Source: an uncultured Pirellulaceae bacterium (GTDB lineage Bacteria; Planctomycetota; Planctomycetia; Pirellulales; Pirellulaceae). Taken from it: a stretch of 62,870 bases of DNA. This document shows positions 9,277-19,400 of this stretch, piece by piece. Numbering within the stretch: the first letter of the stretch is position 1; each line of letters opens with the position of its first letter. A program made the translations under genes and the position numbers. The DNA is taken from positions 1-62,870 of the forward strand of contig CALKNI010000003.1 in the NCBI GenBank assembly GCA_938091115.1, given 5' to 3'. The notes under the pieces are model-generated. The model did no database searches. It saw nothing but the letters and a program-made list of their open reading frames with translations, and was not told the DNA's origin.

Positions 9277-12042
9277 TCATTTCCACTCAAATTCAAAAAC
9301 CGTGTTTTGCGGGCGGCCGCCAATTAAATTAAGTTTGATTTTTAATTGTTTCTCTCCGTCCATTTCAATGATTTCAGCTTGATGCCCTGAGAGAATCGTG
9401 ACGACGATCTGGTTGTCGATTAAGTATTTTCCCAACCCAAGATCCTTGATTTGTTTTCCCGTGGCGGCCTTTAAAGAAAGGTCGTCTTTATCGGATGGTG
9501 AGGTAAGTAGAGTATCGCGCCTCAAAATAATGGATTCATCGCGAGTGGTAATGCTCTCGAAGAAGTCTTCCACTTTTATATTTCCAAATCGGTATAAGAA
9601 AGTTGGCGATTGTGTTTCGTCCAATTTGTAACCTAGAAACTGGTGATTGGGCGGGCGCGTGTCGTCCACTTTCCAGGGCAACGAATGACTGTCGAAATCG
9701 GGCCCTTTGCTGAAATTAATTGCCCGCTCCATTGGCCTCGCAGTTCCATGGCCTTGTCCCGTCCAGACGCCTCCCGGATCCAGAAACTTTCCTTTCCAGA
9801 TCATCGCCAGACGCATTTGTTCGGCGTCAAAAGCGAGGTTGACCCCGCCAGGATAGCCAACGCCGATGCCGCGTTTTCCGATGCCCGGGTAGCTTCGACG
9901 CAACATTTTTGTTTCGTCGGTTACCACGATTTCAAGCCGCTCTCTGACAACGCCGCGAGGCATTCTTGCCTGACGGCCATCGATTAAATATTGCCAAAGC
10001 GACTCGATTTGGTATTGGGAATCCCCTTTGATATCTGCGCGAATAGCGTTTCCGCCTGGCCAAAAAGAGGGCATGACTGTATTTGGACTAAAGGATTGAG
10101 GTGCAAGCATGTATTGAAAAAACCACTCTTTTTTCAGGCGATCGGTCATTTCCGTTAGGTCAACTGCAGGCATCGTGTCGGATTGTTTGTACTGATAGGT
10201 GTGGCAGGCGACGCAATTAAGACCCTGATTACCTGCCATGCGATGCCCTAGTTCACGCATTTCTTTTTGGTTGTCAATTTTCGCAAACTCCACACTTGGC
10301 AATTTATCTTCCGATTGAAATAAATCGATCAAATGGCCAATGTTGGATTCGCCGTATTGCGGCATTCTGGTTTTCATGTACGGTCGGATCGCGCGTGCAT
10401 TGACCAACACATCTCGTATCCAATTCCGATTCAGTTTTGCACCGACTCCTGAGAGAGTAGGCGGGATCCGGCCTTGATCTCCAAGATTCAGATTAGTCGT
10501 TTTAAAATGTGGGTTGCGTGCTTTGGTCACGCCGCCAAGTTCACCGCGATCATGACAGGCGATACAATTGAAAGATTTAAGCGATACAGCGATCTGCTGC
10601 TCTTGGCTGAGCTCTTTCAGCGGATTGGTGATTGAGGAAGCGATTGCCAATCGATCTGAGTCACTCAGTTCGTAATTTGGCCAGTCGCCGGTAGCGCTTG
10701 AAAGGCACCCCTTGTTCACATTGACGTCCGCTAAGGTCGGGATTTGAGGGGATTCACTGACGGGCAAAACAGTTTGATGGCACGCGCTACAATTGGCATC
10801 CATAAATAACTGTTTTCCATTTTTAGCGAGGCTGGGGTTCGTCTTCCAGTGAGTCATGGACTGCGGGGCGTTTTGTAGTAGAAAGGCGGCGATGTCAAGC
10901 GTCTCGCGATTTGTGAGAGACATGTTGGGCATCCGACCAGAAGGCCGGACAGCATGTGGGTTTTCCAGAAATTCAACCAGACCAGCCAGTGAATACTTCA
11001 ATGCGAGTTCACCAAGGGGGATGGATTGGTCGAGTTGCCTTTCCTGAGCGGTTGGATCCCGGGGAGCGTGGCAGGCAACACACCCAAGTGAATGGAATAA
11101 TTCATCTCCGCGTTTAATAGATTCAGTATTTGTTTTAGCGGGTGTGAATTCGTTGTTGGTGCGTGACGTTAAGAAATGAGTAATCGCAATGGCATCGTCC
11201 AGCCGTCGGCTTTTGTCTTTACTTTGAAATAAATTCGGCATGGTTGTACCTGGTTTCAAAGCATGGGGGTTGGCAATGAATTCGGCCAGAAACTCAGGGT
11301 TCAAATGCCGTGCTGACCAATTTAAATCGGGGGCCTGCTTGGGATTCGTCAGGGAAAGAGCTGCTTGAGGTCGGTGGCAGGCCGCGCAGTTTAATTCGTT
11401 AATGAGATTAATTCCGGTCAGTTCGCTGCTCAGTTCGTGCGTCGTTTCGGTTGCCGTAGCAACTAATTCATCATTAGAGCCACGCTCTTTTAAGTCGATT
11501 ACATAACGAAGTAGGTCGAGGAATTGCTGGCGATCTTTCAGCTCTTTTATGAGATCATCCGGCATGCTTGATTTTTTGGCGATTCGCATTTCATCGAGAT
11601 CTTTACGGTTGATCTTCACAACCCGATCAGCTTCGGCAGGGTCGCGCAAGATAATTTGAGCCTCGTTTTCCGCTTGAATGATGCCTGTAAAGATCTCTCC
11701 ATCTAGTGTCGAAATGATGACGGACTCGTAGTCTTTCTTGATTGTCTTTGAGGGTTCGAGGATTGCTTCGACTAAATAGGTGTCAGTAATGTCCGCGCCT
11801 AGTTTTCCAAGATTAGGGCCGATTCTTACACTGTCTGATTGGGCGCGATGACATTTTGCACAATTGATGTTGCCCTGATGAAATAAAATAGCTCCGCGAA
11901 CAATGTCGCCACCTTCTCTCGCAGCAGCGACAAGTGCTTCCGGGTTTTCAATAAGTAGTTTTTCATTAAGCGTCTGTGCTGACGTTGTTTGCGAAAAAAA
12001 GACTAGCAAAAGCAAAAACGAAATAGAGATTATGATTTGCAT
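9277..12042 (-). CDS. exported multi-heme c-type cytochrome (six CxxCH), Pirellula/Verrucomicrobium type
   Basis: 921 residues with a signal peptide (1-22, ends TSAQ). Six CxxCH heme motifs can be read in order: CAKCH, CAACH, CVACH, CSACH, CIACH and CVACH. The first, with GDIVRGAILFHQGNINCAKCH, IGPNLGKLGADITD and DGEIFTGIIQ, matches the putative heme-binding domain named for Pirellula/Verrucomicrobium (TIGR02603-like). The next five are cytochrome c modules, each with a distal Met candidate such as PGTTMPN or PSGRMPN. The last 250 residues are heme-free beta structure. A periplasmic electron-transfer role is expected. The gene precedes the sorbosone-dehydrogenase-like gene in an apparent two-gene unit. 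Confidence 0.85.
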   Translation of the reverse strand: MQIIISISFLLLLVFFSQTTSAQTLNEKLLIENPEALVAAAREGGDIVRGAILFHQGNINCAKCHRAQSDSVRIGPNLGKLGADITDTYLVEAILEPSKTIKKDYESVIISTLDGEIFTGIIQAENEAQIILRDPAEADRVVKINRKDLDEMRIAKKSSMPDDLIKELKDRQQFLDLLRYVIDLKERGSNDELVATATETTHELSSELTGINLINELNCAACHRPQAALSLTNPKQAPDLNWSARHLNPEFLAEFIANPHALKPGTTMPNLFQSKDKSRRLDDAIAITHFLTSRTNNEFTPAKTNTESIKRGDELFHSLGCVACHAPRDPTAQERQLDQSIPLGELALKYSLAGLVEFLENPHAVRPSGRMPNMSLTNRETLDIAAFLLQNAPQSMTHWKTNPSLAKNGKQLFMDANCSACHQTVLPVSESPQIPTLADVNVNKGCLSSATGDWPNYELSDSDRLAIASSITNPLKELSQEQQIAVSLKSFNCIACHDRGELGGVTKARNPHFKTTNLNLGDQGRIPPTLSGVGAKLNRNWIRDVLVNARAIRPYMKTRMPQYGESNIGHLIDLFQSEDKLPSVEFAKIDNQKEMRELGHRMAGNQGLNCVACHTYQYKQSDTMPAVDLTEMTDRLKKEWFFQYMLAPQSFSPNTVMPSFWPGGNAIRADIKGDSQYQIESLWQYLIDGRQARMPRGVVRERLEIVVTDETKMLRRSYPGIGKRGIGVGYPGGVNLAFDAEQMRLAMIWKGKFLDPGGVWTGQGHGTARPMERAINFSKGPDFDSHSLPWKVDDTRPPNHQFLGYKLDETQSPTFLYRFGNIKVEDFFESITTRDESIILRRDTLLTSPSDKDDLSLKAATGKQIKDLGLGKYLIDNQIVVTILSGHQAEIIEMDGEKQLKIKLNLIGGRPQNTVFEFEWK

Positions 12043-12700
12043 GGATCTTTCGTTGATAAATCGGAGATTTATACGTTGAGACGGGTAATGAAAAGTGTCC
12101 CATCGCCTTAGCTGGAACTAAATTTAGAATCGAAGGCGGTATTTTATGAGTTTATAATATAACCTATTCAGCCACGGACATTGATGCACGATAAAGTTCA
12201 CAGTGTATTTCTTCGGGTATTGTTTTTTATAAAGAAGTGACGTCATGGCCGAGAAACAGGATCGAGATATTGAAAAAGGGTATACCAGTTCTGAGTTTAT
12301 CGACGAGCTTAGGTGATTAGCCAATGCGATTAAAAACGAAGATAAGTTCGAAATCCAGATTGCCGGTGAACGAATTTACGTGCCAGTTCGAGCTGTGTTT
12401 AATATTGAACCTGAACGAGAAGATGGATTTGAAAAGATCGAATTTCCAATCAAGTGGCCGCTAGACGACAATTAATGGCGATGTTTTGGATGCAAAAATT
12501 GAACGGCCTAGTGGTTGGCTGTTTCACAAGTGGTTGCTATGGCCATCGAGAATTTCCGTACAATTGATTGATCTAAGTAGAATTATTCAAAAGCACCCTG
12601 AGTAAAAAAATCAGCAAATGGTCGCGCGGTGTATGACTGCCGAAGCGAATTTAGAAAACGTTAGTGATCTTCATCGTCAATCTTAAGAAGTGAAATAAAG
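12043..12700. other. intergenic region around the broken amphi-Trp gene
   Basis: Apart from the interrupted gene at 12245-12475, a frame from TTG 12486 to TAA 12605 gives 39 residues with a tryptophan-rich, protein-like composition (ERPSGWLFHKWLLWPSRI). It has no visible ribosome binding site and no recognised family, so it may be a remnant of the same decayed locus. The stretch 12606-12700 carries the leader of the aminopeptidase gene; nothing regulatory could be recognised. Confidence 0.3.
12245..12475 (+). pseudogene. amphi-Trp domain protein, interrupted by an in-frame TGA
   Basis: Read from ATG 12245 the frame gives 23 residues (MAEKQDRDIEKGY, then SEFIDELR), a TGA at 12314-12316, and then 52 more codons to TAA at 12473-12475. 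The downstream part holds IAGERIYVPV, then FNIEPERE, then EFPIKWP. The whole fits the small amphi-Trp domain family: a YTSSEFIDELR-x-LANAI helix, the IAGERIYVPV strand and a W-containing end. At the stop, family members usually have Arg (LRRLA-type), so CGA to TGA would explain it. A single sequencing error would restore the gene. No ATG or GTG restart follows soon after the stop. It sits alone in a 650-base gap. The call rests on the pattern of the translated halves. Confidence 0.6.
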
Positions 12701-14554
12701 ATGATCTTAAATAAATGGGTTTCGTTACACGTTTTGGTGAGCACTGTATCGGTGCTTGGCATGATGGCTGGCTTAGCGGCTCAAGAACTTCCGCACTCCT
12801 GTGCCCGACCTGACCAGATTGCGATTGCTCATCTCCATCTGGATTTAAAAGTTAATTTTGAGAGTCAAAAGCTGGCTGGGTCGGCAACGATGAAGCTGGA
12901 TCGCCGCACAGCGGATAAGAAGTTATACCTCGATACTAACGGCCTTAAAATATTTAAGGTTCAATCGCAGCCCGATGGCAAAGAACTGAATTGGAGTTTG
13001 GGCGAATATGAGCCGAATCTTGGCCGGTGTCTAAGTATTGAGTTGGCCAAAGGTATTAACGAAATTTCTGTCGATTATGAAAGTCAGCCAGGTGCAGAAG
13101 CTGTGCAGTGGCTGGCTCCGGAGCAAACGACTGACAAGAAGTATCCATTTTTGTTTACTCAGTCACAGGCGATTCTTGCCAGGACATGGGTTCCTTGCCA
13201 GGACACTCCTGCTGTCCGCATGACGTATTCCGCAAAGATTCAGGTGCCGCCAGAGTTGCTGGCGGTGATGAGTGCGTCGAATCCTCAGAAAAAAAATAAA
13301 ACGGGTGTTTATGAATTTGAAATGAAACAACCGATTCCTGCCTATTTGTTAGCGTTGGCAGTTGGCGATTTGAAATTTTTAGAACTGGGTCCGCGAAGTG
13401 GCGTTTACGCCGAACCTTCCGTCTTAAAAAAAGCGGTGTGGGAATTAGCTGATACCGAGAAGATGATTTCAGCCGCCGAAGCACTTTATGGAGAGTATCG
13501 ATGGGATCGGTATGATGTGATTTTTCTGCCGTCGAGTTTCCCGTTTGGAGGCATGGAAAATCCGAGATTGACATTTGCGACGCCTACTATTTTGGCTGGC
13601 GACCGGTCGCTGGTCGCATTGATTGCTCATGAGTTAGCGCATTCCTGGTCTGGCAATTTGGTGACCAATGCGACGTGGGATGATTTTTGGCTAAATGAAG
13701 GCTTTACCGTTTATTTTGAACAGCGAATCATGGAGGCGATTTATGGTCGGGAGTATTCTGAAATGTTGGCGCGGTTGTCATTGGACGGATTGCTGGCAGA
13801 GATTAAAGAACTTGAAGCACGTGATACATGGTTAAAACTGGATTTGCGAGGGAGAAACCCGGACGACGGCATGACTTCGATTGCCTACGACAAAGGATAT
13901 TTCTTTTTGCGGATGCTCGAAGAAAAAGTGGGACGTGAAAAATTTGATCAATTTTTGAAATCTTATTTTAAAAAATTCGCTTTTCAAAGCATGACGACGG
14001 AAGGGTTTTTGACTTACTTGCAAGAGAATCTCGGTGAGAAGATTGATTTCAATGCTTGGGTTTACTCGGCCGGACTCCCTGCTGATGTGCCTGTCGTCAA
14101 GACCGAGGCGTTGGAGCTTGTCGAACGAGCTGCCCAGGCATTTCTAAACGGACAATCTCTCCCGACTCTTGAAGTTGCTTCCAAAACAAATCAATGGACC
14201 ACACACCATTGGAACCATTTTTTACGCTCGTTTAAAAATGATCTCAGTCCTGCACAAATGAAACAGTTGGACGACCAGTTTCAATTCACTCAATCGGGTA
14301 ATTCAGAAATAACGCATGATTGGATGATGCTCGTCATTGGTTCAGGATACGAAGCTGGGTTGCCGCGTCTTGAAGAGTTTTTGACGGAGCAGGGGCGCCG
14401 CAAATTCCTCCAGCCTTTGTATGAAAAAATGGCGACGACTCCGGAAGGTTTGAAGCGTGCAAATCGAATCTATGCCAAGGCGCGTCCCGGCTATCATGCC
14501 GTTTCACGGCAGACGATCGATCAGATATTGAATTACAGGCCGACAGATGATTAG
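12701..14554 (+). CDS. exported M1 family aminopeptidase (LTA4 hydrolase-like)
   Basis: 617 residues with a signal peptide (about 1-27, ends LAAQ). The M1 signatures are complete: the exopeptidase motif FGGMENPR near residue 283, then zinc site HELAH (His310, Glu311, His314) and the third ligand Glu333 in WLNEGF, at the HExxH-x18-E spacing. YDKGYFFL downstream carries the conserved catalytic Tyr. The C-terminal 140 residues resemble the helical leukotriene A4 hydrolase C-terminal domain. It removes N-terminal residues from peptides in the periplasm. Epoxide hydrolase activity is known only for some members and is not claimed. It appears monocistronic. Confidence 0.93.
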   Translation: MILNKWVSLHVLVSTVSVLGMMAGLAAQELPHSCARPDQIAIAHLHLDLKVNFESQKLAGSATMKLDRRTADKKLYLDTNGLKIFKVQSQPDGKELNWSLGEYEPNLGRCLSIELAKGINEISVDYESQPGAEAVQWLAPEQTTDKKYPFLFTQSQAILARTWVPCQDTPAVRMTYSAKIQVPPELLAVMSASNPQKKNKTGVYEFEMKQPIPAYLLALAVGDLKFLELGPRSGVYAEPSVLKKAVWELADTEKMISAAEALYGEYRWDRYDVIFLPSSFPFGGMENPRLTFATPTILAGDRSLVALIAHELAHSWSGNLVTNATWDDFWLNEGFTVYFEQRIMEAIYGREYSEMLARLSLDGLLAEIKELEARDTWLKLDLRGRNPDDGMTSIAYDKGYFFLRMLEEKVGREKFDQFLKSYFKKFAFQSMTTEGFLTYLQENLGEKIDFNAWVYSAGLPADVPVVKTEALELVERAAQAFLNGQSLPTLEVASKTNQWTTHHWNHFLRSFKNDLSPAQMKQLDDQFQFTQSGNSEITHDWMMLVIGSGYEAGLPRLEEFLTEQGRRKFLQPLYEKMATTPEGLKRANRIYAKARPGYHAVSRQTIDQILNYRPTDD

Positions 14555-14944
14555 AGTTTTTAAATCAAGAGTCTGTTTTGATGTTCTTGGTGAGAACTGC
14601 ATCAGCTAAGTTTTTTTGGCGCACTCGAAATTGTTACGGGTTGAACCGGTCAGGTTCTGGAACCCCTTTCTGAAATATGGAAGTAAGGTGATGAACCCAC
14701 TTGGGGCACAAGGTCGAGTTTATGGATTGCTGACGGCAAATTTTTCCGTCGTGTAAGTAATTAAGGGTGCGCCCAATCTGATCCTGTGGTTCAGGACGTA
14801 GTCGTTGCTGAAATGGTTGACGACATCAAGCCGCTCGTGAATCGGGTATTAACTCAGGAAGAGCAGAACGCTTTAGAATCTGGAACCGTTTTGACTTTAC
14901 TTAAGAAGCCTCATCAACAGTCTATCTCTGCCACGCTACAATTC
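14555..14944. other. intergenic region, possible small ORF and structured RNA
   Basis: A frame from GTG 14786 runs to 15028 across the 3' end of the opposing sulfatase. Its first 40 residues (VDDIKPLVNRVLTQEEQNAL) look protein-like, but the rest is the antisense of a real gene and no family fits. The stretch 14630-14760 looks RNA-like and is listed separately. A weak hairpin (GACGG, 9-base loop, CCGTC) lies near 14733-14751. Confidence 0.3.
14636..14740 (+). ncRNA. possible degenerate bacterial SRP RNA-like element
   Basis: The stretch starting near 14638 reads GGGTTGAACCGGTCAGG, which resembles the 5' side of the conserved helix of bacterial small SRP RNA. Further on are GGAAGTAAGG and a G-rich 3' part. 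However, the invariant GGAAGGnAGCAGCC block is not intact, and GGTT/AACC instead makes a small alternative hairpin. It may be a decayed copy, a divergent RNA or chance. Nothing else supports it. Confidence 0.15.
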
Positions 14945-16366
14945 CTACTTTTGGCCGTCGTTTGCTTTTGCCGGTTTCGGCTGGTTGCGGGCTCTGCGCC
15001 AGTCGGCCTGGCGGTCGAGAGCCTCTAGCTCAATGGTCCGTCCTGAATCTCCTTGGTCCGTCATCCATTGTTCGAGTGCGGTGGTGAGTTCCTGCTGGAC
15101 GGTTGAGAATTCAGGTTGCCCGAATAAATTCGTTTGACAATAAGGGTCCTTGAGGATGTCGTACAGTTCTTCGGGCGGTCGTTTCAAAAAAAGGTCGGCG
15201 CGTTTCCGAGTGCCTACGTCGACATCTCGGGTGTTTTCAAAGAGCTTTCTTGAGACAGGAATGCTGAATTCATTTTCTGGAAACAAATTTCGAATGTAAC
15301 GGTAGCGATCGCCAACGACCGTACGGACTCCGTAAGGCGCACGGCACCCATTAACGCCAATGGTCGTTTGCATGCTGAATGCATATTGCTTGTGCGTTTG
15401 CGTCTTTCCCTGAAGCAGATCGAAGAACGACCTTCCGTCGAGCCCCAAAGGCGTCTCGACACCGGTCACATCAAGTAGCGTAGGTACCACGTCGGTGTAT
15501 TCAACAATCGCGTTTGTCTCTGAACCTGCGGCAACGACGCCTGGCCAAGAAACCACTAGTCCACTGGCAACCCCGATTTCATAACAAGTCCATTTTCCAA
15601 ATGGAAAGCCACTTCCTTGTTCGGTAGCTACCATCACGAGTGTCTTTTTTCTTAAATCCAGCTGGTCTAGCATCGCTAGGATTTCTCCGACTTGCCCGTC
15701 GAAATAAGTAATTTCAGCAAGATACTTGGCGTACTCTTTTCGATGGTAATCGAATTGTTGAGGTGTCAGGGGCGCGTCGGCGTAGGGCGTTGGGTCTCCT
15801 TTGGTGTAAGGGCCGTGAGGCTCGTTGGAGCAGAGGAAAAGACAGAATGGATTGCCGGTTTTTGTTGATTGTTCCAGTAAATTGAAAACCTGGGGGTATC
15901 GCCATCCGTTAACCAGAGGGACGTTTCGATCTGTGGGTTCGGCAAATTCCTTAAAATATTCAAACGGGAAAACGGAAGGTGGAGCAATATGTGTTTTACC
16001 GTCAAGAACGACTCGGTATTTAGAGTCAGCAAGGAAATGAGGAATGCTCTTTATATTCTCATAGGCTTGCGCATGATTTGGATAGGCACCGCTTTTAACC
16101 GGGTAAAGGCCGGTGTAAAGAGCGTGTCGAGTCGGGGAACACATCGGTGCTGCCTGGTAGCACCGGTTGAACGTCATCCCGGTTTTTGCGAGAGAGTTCA
16201 AATGAGGCGTTTTAGCCGGGCCACCGTAGAGCTCTAAGTCGAGATAACTGCAGTCATCCGCAAGAATGAAAATTACATTGGGATTTTCATCTACACACGC
16301 AACTGAATTCAGTGCGACTGAATTCAGTAAAAGGCAAGTGATGCAATAGAGGATCAGAGTTTTCAT
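14945..16366 (-). CDS. exported type I sulfatase
   Basis: 473 residues with a signal peptide (about 1-24). The opening strand NPNVIFILADDCSYLDLELYG carries the metal-binding Asp pair. CSPTR with the formylglycine Cys at residue 76 is followed by HALYTGLYPV. The later segments HIAPPS (His), NEPHGPY and ATEQGSG-FPFGKW complete a sulfatase fold. The general look is nearer to N-sulfoglucosamine sulfohydrolase-like members than to arylsulfatases, but substrate calls from motifs alone are weak. It lies 42 bases downstream of the giant glycosidase/sulfatase gene on the same strand, so it probably belongs to the same transcript and acts on the same sulfated glycan. Confidence 0.9.
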   Translation of the reverse strand: MKTLILYCITCLLLNSVALNSVACVDENPNVIFILADDCSYLDLELYGGPAKTPHLNSLAKTGMTFNRCYQAAPMCSPTRHALYTGLYPVKSGAYPNHAQAYENIKSIPHFLADSKYRVVLDGKTHIAPPSVFPFEYFKEFAEPTDRNVPLVNGWRYPQVFNLLEQSTKTGNPFCLFLCSNEPHGPYTKGDPTPYADAPLTPQQFDYHRKEYAKYLAEITYFDGQVGEILAMLDQLDLRKKTLVMVATEQGSGFPFGKWTCYEIGVASGLVVSWPGVVAAGSETNAIVEYTDVVPTLLDVTGVETPLGLDGRSFFDLLQGKTQTHKQYAFSMQTTIGVNGCRAPYGVRTVVGDRYRYIRNLFPENEFSIPVSRKLFENTRDVDVGTRKRADLFLKRPPEELYDILKDPYCQTNLFGQPEFSTVQQELTTALEQWMTDQGDSGRTIELEALDRQADWRRARNQPKPAKANDGQK

Positions 16367-16408
16367 TGGCTTAAATCAAATCACTGAGAGTGGGGAATAA
16401 TTTTTCGG

Positions 16409-19400
16409 CTAACGTTCAAATACGATAGTTCGAACCGCTTTGGCGGGAAGGGGGCTTCGGAGTTTAACGATATCGCAGTTTAAATTTTTGTCTGTTTGCC
16501 AAGCGCCTGTGAAATTGAAATCTACGGGTTGGTTGATTGCAATTTGTTGGCTTTGATCGGTATCGTTGACCATGACTATTACAAGTCTGGAGCGATCGGG
16601 GCTTTCAAATCCAGAGACCTGAAGGTTGGAGGGTGATTCGAATTGAATTCGGCGATATCCCGGCTTTACAAAAGCTGAATATTGCCGGAAGGCGTAGTAA
16701 GTTTTCGTAGTTTCGAGAAAAGGCTGAAAGCCATCTACGTTTTTTTCCTGAACCAGCACGAGCCCCTCATCGCGGTGTTTTTGGCGTGTATTTGGGTTGG
16801 TGACGGCATCCGGTGCGAGACTGTAGACGAGTCCCCACCAAAGGAAAGCATTCGCTTCGGCGTCCACAAGTGTTAAATGAATATAACGCGCTGCTTTGAT
16901 GGCTTTGTCATGTTCGGTTAGTGTTGGTGTCCAGCCGTAAGTGTGCCAGGCATCTCCATTCCACTGAGCACCCGTGGTCTCCGTCATCCAAAGCCGTTTG
17001 CCGGGTAAATATTGCGACCTCAACGAATTTAGCGTCCGCGTGTTGTCGACCAGCGTTTTGATCGGGCCAGCTTGCCCTTCTACAAAGCTGTCGTAAATGT
17101 GGTAGGCCGCAACATCAACGTTCGGACTGGTTAGCACAGGAAGATAACGCGCGAATTCAGAGGCTTCAGGGCCAATATAAGCGAGATCGGGCGCTGCGAT
17201 TTTGATGTTCGCCAGTCCGGCAGCCTGAAGTCGGGGTTTTATTTTCTGCTCGATAAACTCGCGCAAATCATTAGGTGACCAATGACAGGTTTGAGTGCCG
17301 GGGTGAGACCAATTGGTTTCATTTTGCACACCCACAGTGGTTACGTTGATTCCCCATTCTAGATATTGTTTGACTCGTCCAACCAACTCGTCAGCCCATT
17401 CATCTTTGAGTGAAGGCTTGAGGACATATTGCTCATTGTTGCCGATGGTTTTGACATCGAGCCAATAATCGGGGTCAGGGTGCGTCGCTGATTTTGGCTG
17501 CCAGAAAGTTAATAGAACTTCTAGGCTGGGATTCATCTTCATCGCACGTTGCAGGATGCCACGATTTCGATCATCTCCGCCGTTTTTAGACACCTCGCCT
17601 TGGGCGCGAATAATATTTACGCCAAGTCCCTCAATGGCGGATGACAATGCTTGGTCGTCAGCATGCGTTCCCCAAAAGGCAATCGATCCTCCAAAACCGT
17701 CGATGGTTTGCCTCATTTTTGAACGGTCTAAATTGACTGCTAGTTCGATTTGATTGAGCGGTGGCTCGGGCGCAGCCACCGGAGTGGTCACTGGTGCGGG
17801 GTTAGCAGTGCGAGCCTCCTCAATTCGAATCTCTAAGCGCTCCATCGCCAAAGCGAGCCCTTCGGCATGTTTAGGATCGTCGACGAGATTTATCTCTTCT
17901 CCTGGATCAAGTTTGAGATGGGTGAGGACACTGGTTTTTATTTTTCCTGATTCGTCTCTCCATTGAGTGTAACGATAATCTTTTATTCGGATGCTGTGCC
18001 CCAATAAATTTCCAGCAGGATACGAACTGTAAGCATCGTACCGATGGCCGGATTCCGGTTCGGTAATGAGTTTTCGGAAACTTCTTCCTTGACAGTGGGC
18101 AGGAGTTGGAATGCCAGTAAGCTCACACAGCGTTGGGTACAGGTCAATGAGCTCGACGAGCCGTGAAGTTGTTTGCCCTGAAGTCAAACGCGGGTCGCGG
18201 ATAATCAGAGGGGCGCGAGTATCACATTCGAAATTGGTATGTTTGACCCACGTTGCATGATCACCTAATTTCCAACCATGATCGCCCCAAAGTACAACGA
18301 TTGTGTTTTCAGCCAGGCCATTCCTTTCTAGGGAATCCAAAATTCGCCCAACACATGCATCCGCATAACTGGTGGCCGCAGCGTACCCATGAAGTAATCG
18401 CAGGTTGAGTTCGTTTGAGAAATCAGTCGGTTTTTTACCTTCGAAATCACTGTATTTGTGCATCTCGTGCGCCATTAGGTTTGCAGCGTAGGGTGGGTAG
18501 CCTTCGGGAATGGACTGGTTGGGTGGCATTTTAAAATCTTCACGCTCATAGAGGTCCCAGTATTTTTTGGGAGCGGAAAATGGCAAATGCGGTTTGGAAA
18601 TACCTACGGCAAGGAAGAACGGTTTATTTGGAGTGGTCGATAACTCTCCCAGCAGTTGGACTGTTTTTGCTGCTCGCATCCCGTCGAGATAAGTGTTGTC
18701 ATGAACATCTGCGGATTCAGTAAGTGGCCCTTTGGCTGGATCGCGCGCGTCGCCAATCTTTCCGCTCGCCAGTGCTTCCTTAAGCGTGTTGAGGTTTTCT
18801 GGTTTGGCATAGTCTGGAGCCGACATGTCGATCCATCGATTCCAATTGTCAGGGTCAACACCTGCTCCGGAATGGCCGTGATAAATTTTTCCCAGCCCGA
18901 TTGTCTCGTATCCTTGTTTGCCAAAGTGCTGATTCAATGTCAAGACATTGGGGTGTCGGTCGCGCCAGTTGGAAACATGGAAGGTTTGCTCACCCGTCAG
19001 TGTTGGGTAAAGTCCGCTCATCAGCGAAAGACGGGAAGCACCACACACCGCCTGTTGGCAATAGGCACGATCAAATCGGAGTCCTGAATTGGCCAATCGG
19101 TCAATATTCGGTGTGATTGTCTGGTTATCGTAAGTGCCTAGATTCGGTCGTAAATCATCAATTGCAATAAACAAAACGTTTGGACGGTTGTCCTCTTTTT
19201 TGGCGGGTTGATCTTCTTTTTCCACAATCGGGTTCATCGGAACTCCAGAATGCATCGGAACTCCAGAATGCATCGGAACTCCAGAGTGCATTGGAACTCC
19301 AGAATGGGCTGGATCACCAGAGTGGACTGGCGGATTGCTTGAGGCCAATTGTTTCGCAGGGGTGCTGACTGTTTTCAAAGAGACTGGTTGGCTGAGTTGA

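Noticed and set aside
12314..12316. Selenocysteine at the in-frame TGA
   Set aside because: The position is usually Arg in the family, no selenoprotein family fits and no SECIS-like hairpin was seen after the codon.
14786..15028. Small gene overlapping the 3' end of the sulfatase
   Set aside because: Half of it is antisense to a secure gene and no family or strong start signal supports it.
19043..19045. Sulfatase module of the giant enzyme being inactive because its signature is CGASR, not CxPxR
   Set aside because: C-x-A-x-R variants of the formylglycine motif are accepted, so loss of activity cannot be inferred.
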